DNA of 64,000 nt from Segatella copri (GTDB lineage: Bacteria; Bacteroidota; Bacteroidia; Bacteroidales; Bacteroidaceae): assembly GCF_015074785.1 (NCBI RefSeq), contig NZ_CP042464.1:434001-498000 (forward strand), read 5' to 3'. The stretch's first letter is position 1. Every line of letters begins with the position of its first letter. Below, one piece after another: positions 63,063-64,000 of the stretch. Position numbers and translations under genes: made by a program. Below the pieces are notes generated by a model that saw only the letters and a program-made list of their open reading frames with translations, did no database searches and was not told the origin of the DNA.

Positions 63063-64000
63063 TTAATAATTGTTTCTATTTCTGTTGCTTCTTTCCTTCT
63101 GACTGCCGTCAACAAGGTAAACTCGTGTGCCGTACTTCAGGCGGACACGGTTCTTCTTGGCTGCTGTTCCCAAGGCGTTCATCACTCGTTGTGAGGCATT
63201 TTGCGCTGCTTGGGTCGCCCATCCCTTGATGCCGCTGCTGCTGGTCGTGGTGTTGTCCATGATGTTGCCGCCTTGCATGGCACTGCTTGCGACTTCCTTG
63301 GTGGTTTCCCTGAAACTGCTCAGAGGTACATACAGGCCTTGCATGCCGTCCGTGTCATAGATGGATAGGCTTACCTTGATGATGTCATCGTCATAGAAGA
63401 TGCTTTCTACCTTTCCTTGGACTCTTTGCTTGCCGAAGCCACTCATGGTGGCATATAGGTAGGTGCCTTTCTTGATGGTCTCGTCGCCTATCTCTATGTC
63501 ATCCAACAGGCGGAGACGGACCCTGCTGCCGTCAACGGCCTTTACGTTCTCGTCGATGATGGCCATGATGAGCTTGTCTTTTTCCTTGTCCTTGCCTACG
63601 GTGTTGAAGTAGTCGGAGACTTCCTTGGTCTTCTTTGTCACCTTTTCTGGTTGCTCTCCATCTTGCTGTACGCCTCCTTGGTACTGATGGTTGCCGTTAG
63701 CGGTATTTGGAGCGTTGTAAGAATTGTCGGTGTCATTGTTCATGGCTCCAGGAATACCGCTGTTCGTGGTGTTTCCTGTTGTGGTTGAAGAGGAAAGGGA
63801 AGAGGACGAGTTTTCTTCATAGTCTGCCAGATAGTTGTCGCCACCTCCCAGGTTGCGGTTCATTTCTTCCCAGTTGCGTTGGCGACGGCGGCGTTGCGCC
63901 TTGGCTATCTCGGAGCTGCTTATCGGGTCAACAAAGTCGTCATTGTTGGATTGGCTGCGATTTTGTCTCACTCGCTCTTGCATCTCTTGGAGCTTGCGCT
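63063..64000 (-). CDS. traM: Conjugative transposon protein TraM, 5' part outside window
   Basis: The frame is open to the window edge: codons for RKLQE precede the internal Met at 63983, so the start lies beyond 64000. The visible 312 codons have a Ser/Asn-rich linker, then VDGSRVRLRLLDDIEIGDET, KGTYLYATMSGFGKQRVQGK and VPLSSFRETTKE, the C-terminal TraM (VirB10-like) domain spanning the envelope. It stops 10 bp before traN. Confidence 0.85.
   Translation of the reverse strand, partial: RKLQEMQERVRQNRSQSNNDDFVDPISSSEIAKAQRRRRQRNWEEMNRNLGGGDNYLADYEENSSSSLSSSTTTGNTTNSGIPGAMNNDTDNSYNAPNTANGNHQYQGGVQQDGEQPEKVTKKTKEVSDYFNTVGKDKEKDKLIMAIIDENVKAVDGSRVRLRLLDDIEIGDETIKKGTYLYATMSGFGKQRVQGKVESIFYDDDIIKVSLSIYDTDGMQGLYVPLSSFRETTKEVASSAMQGGNIMDNTTTSSSGIKGWATQAAQNASQRVMNALGTAAKKNRVRLKYGTRVYLVDGSQKERSNRNRNNY

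Overview
The window looks like a Bacteroidales chromosome, most likely Prevotellaceae (Segatella/Prevotella copri-like), carrying the left part of a large integrative conjugative element (ICE). The lineage is inferred from TAnnTTTG-type -7 promoter boxes, the lack of Shine-Dalgarno sequences, and Bacteroidetes-specific families (UPF0371, DUF3078, TraM/N/O, DUF4099). No rRNA, tRNA or CRISPR array was seen.

Positions 1-17,800 are ordinary chromosome: an S9 peptidase (cut by the window edge), O-acetylhomoserine sulfhydrylase, UPF0371, a three-gene HipB/HipS/HipT-like toxin-antitoxin locus flanked on both sides by one repeated operator-like motif, yidC, pyrG, a DUF3078 protein, an OprO/P-type porin, rlmD and ppdK. 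The rlmD-ppdK gap holds a roughly 455-bp imperfect inverted repeat and a GC-rich palindrome cluster.

The ICE begins just after ppdK with an iteron-like array and a tyrosine recombinase. Positions 19.4-25.6 kb form a modular accessory zone. The order palindromic promoter, two-TM protein, tiny TM peptide(s), 500-bp repeat A, AT-rich tract, 404-bp repeat B, cargo gene occurs twice. The cargo is radC the first time and a phosphoribosyltransferase-SLOG pair the second, with an ssb gene inserted in the second unit. Then come an unknown lipoprotein/membrane operon, a probable relaxosome protein with an oriT candidate and a MobV-type relaxase, decayed cargo (a frameshifted CxxC protein and a frameshifted Fic fragment), an ASCH protein and a HipBA system.

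From 33.5 kb to the end almost everything is on the minus strand and is mating machinery: VirD4-type coupling protein, VirB5-like secreted proteins, a PH-domain membrane protein, an OmpA-family protein, three M23 peptidase-domain proteins, an SSB-like protein, very large polyvalent proteins (one with ArdC, MutS-I and a degenerate second zincin), and finally TraO, TraN and the 3' part of TraM. VirB4-like and other core transfer genes probably lie beyond position 64,000.

Four transcription units of the element share one promoter design: an upstream box (ATGTTAAATAAAAAG) exactly 54 nt from the -7 box. This suggests one regulator controls the transfer operons and the 25.9-kb lipoprotein operon together. 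The best candidates for undescribed biology are this regulon, the duplicated cassette zone with its tiny KKW-type membrane peptides and structured repeat B, and a probable frameshift-fused M23 protein at an A10 run.
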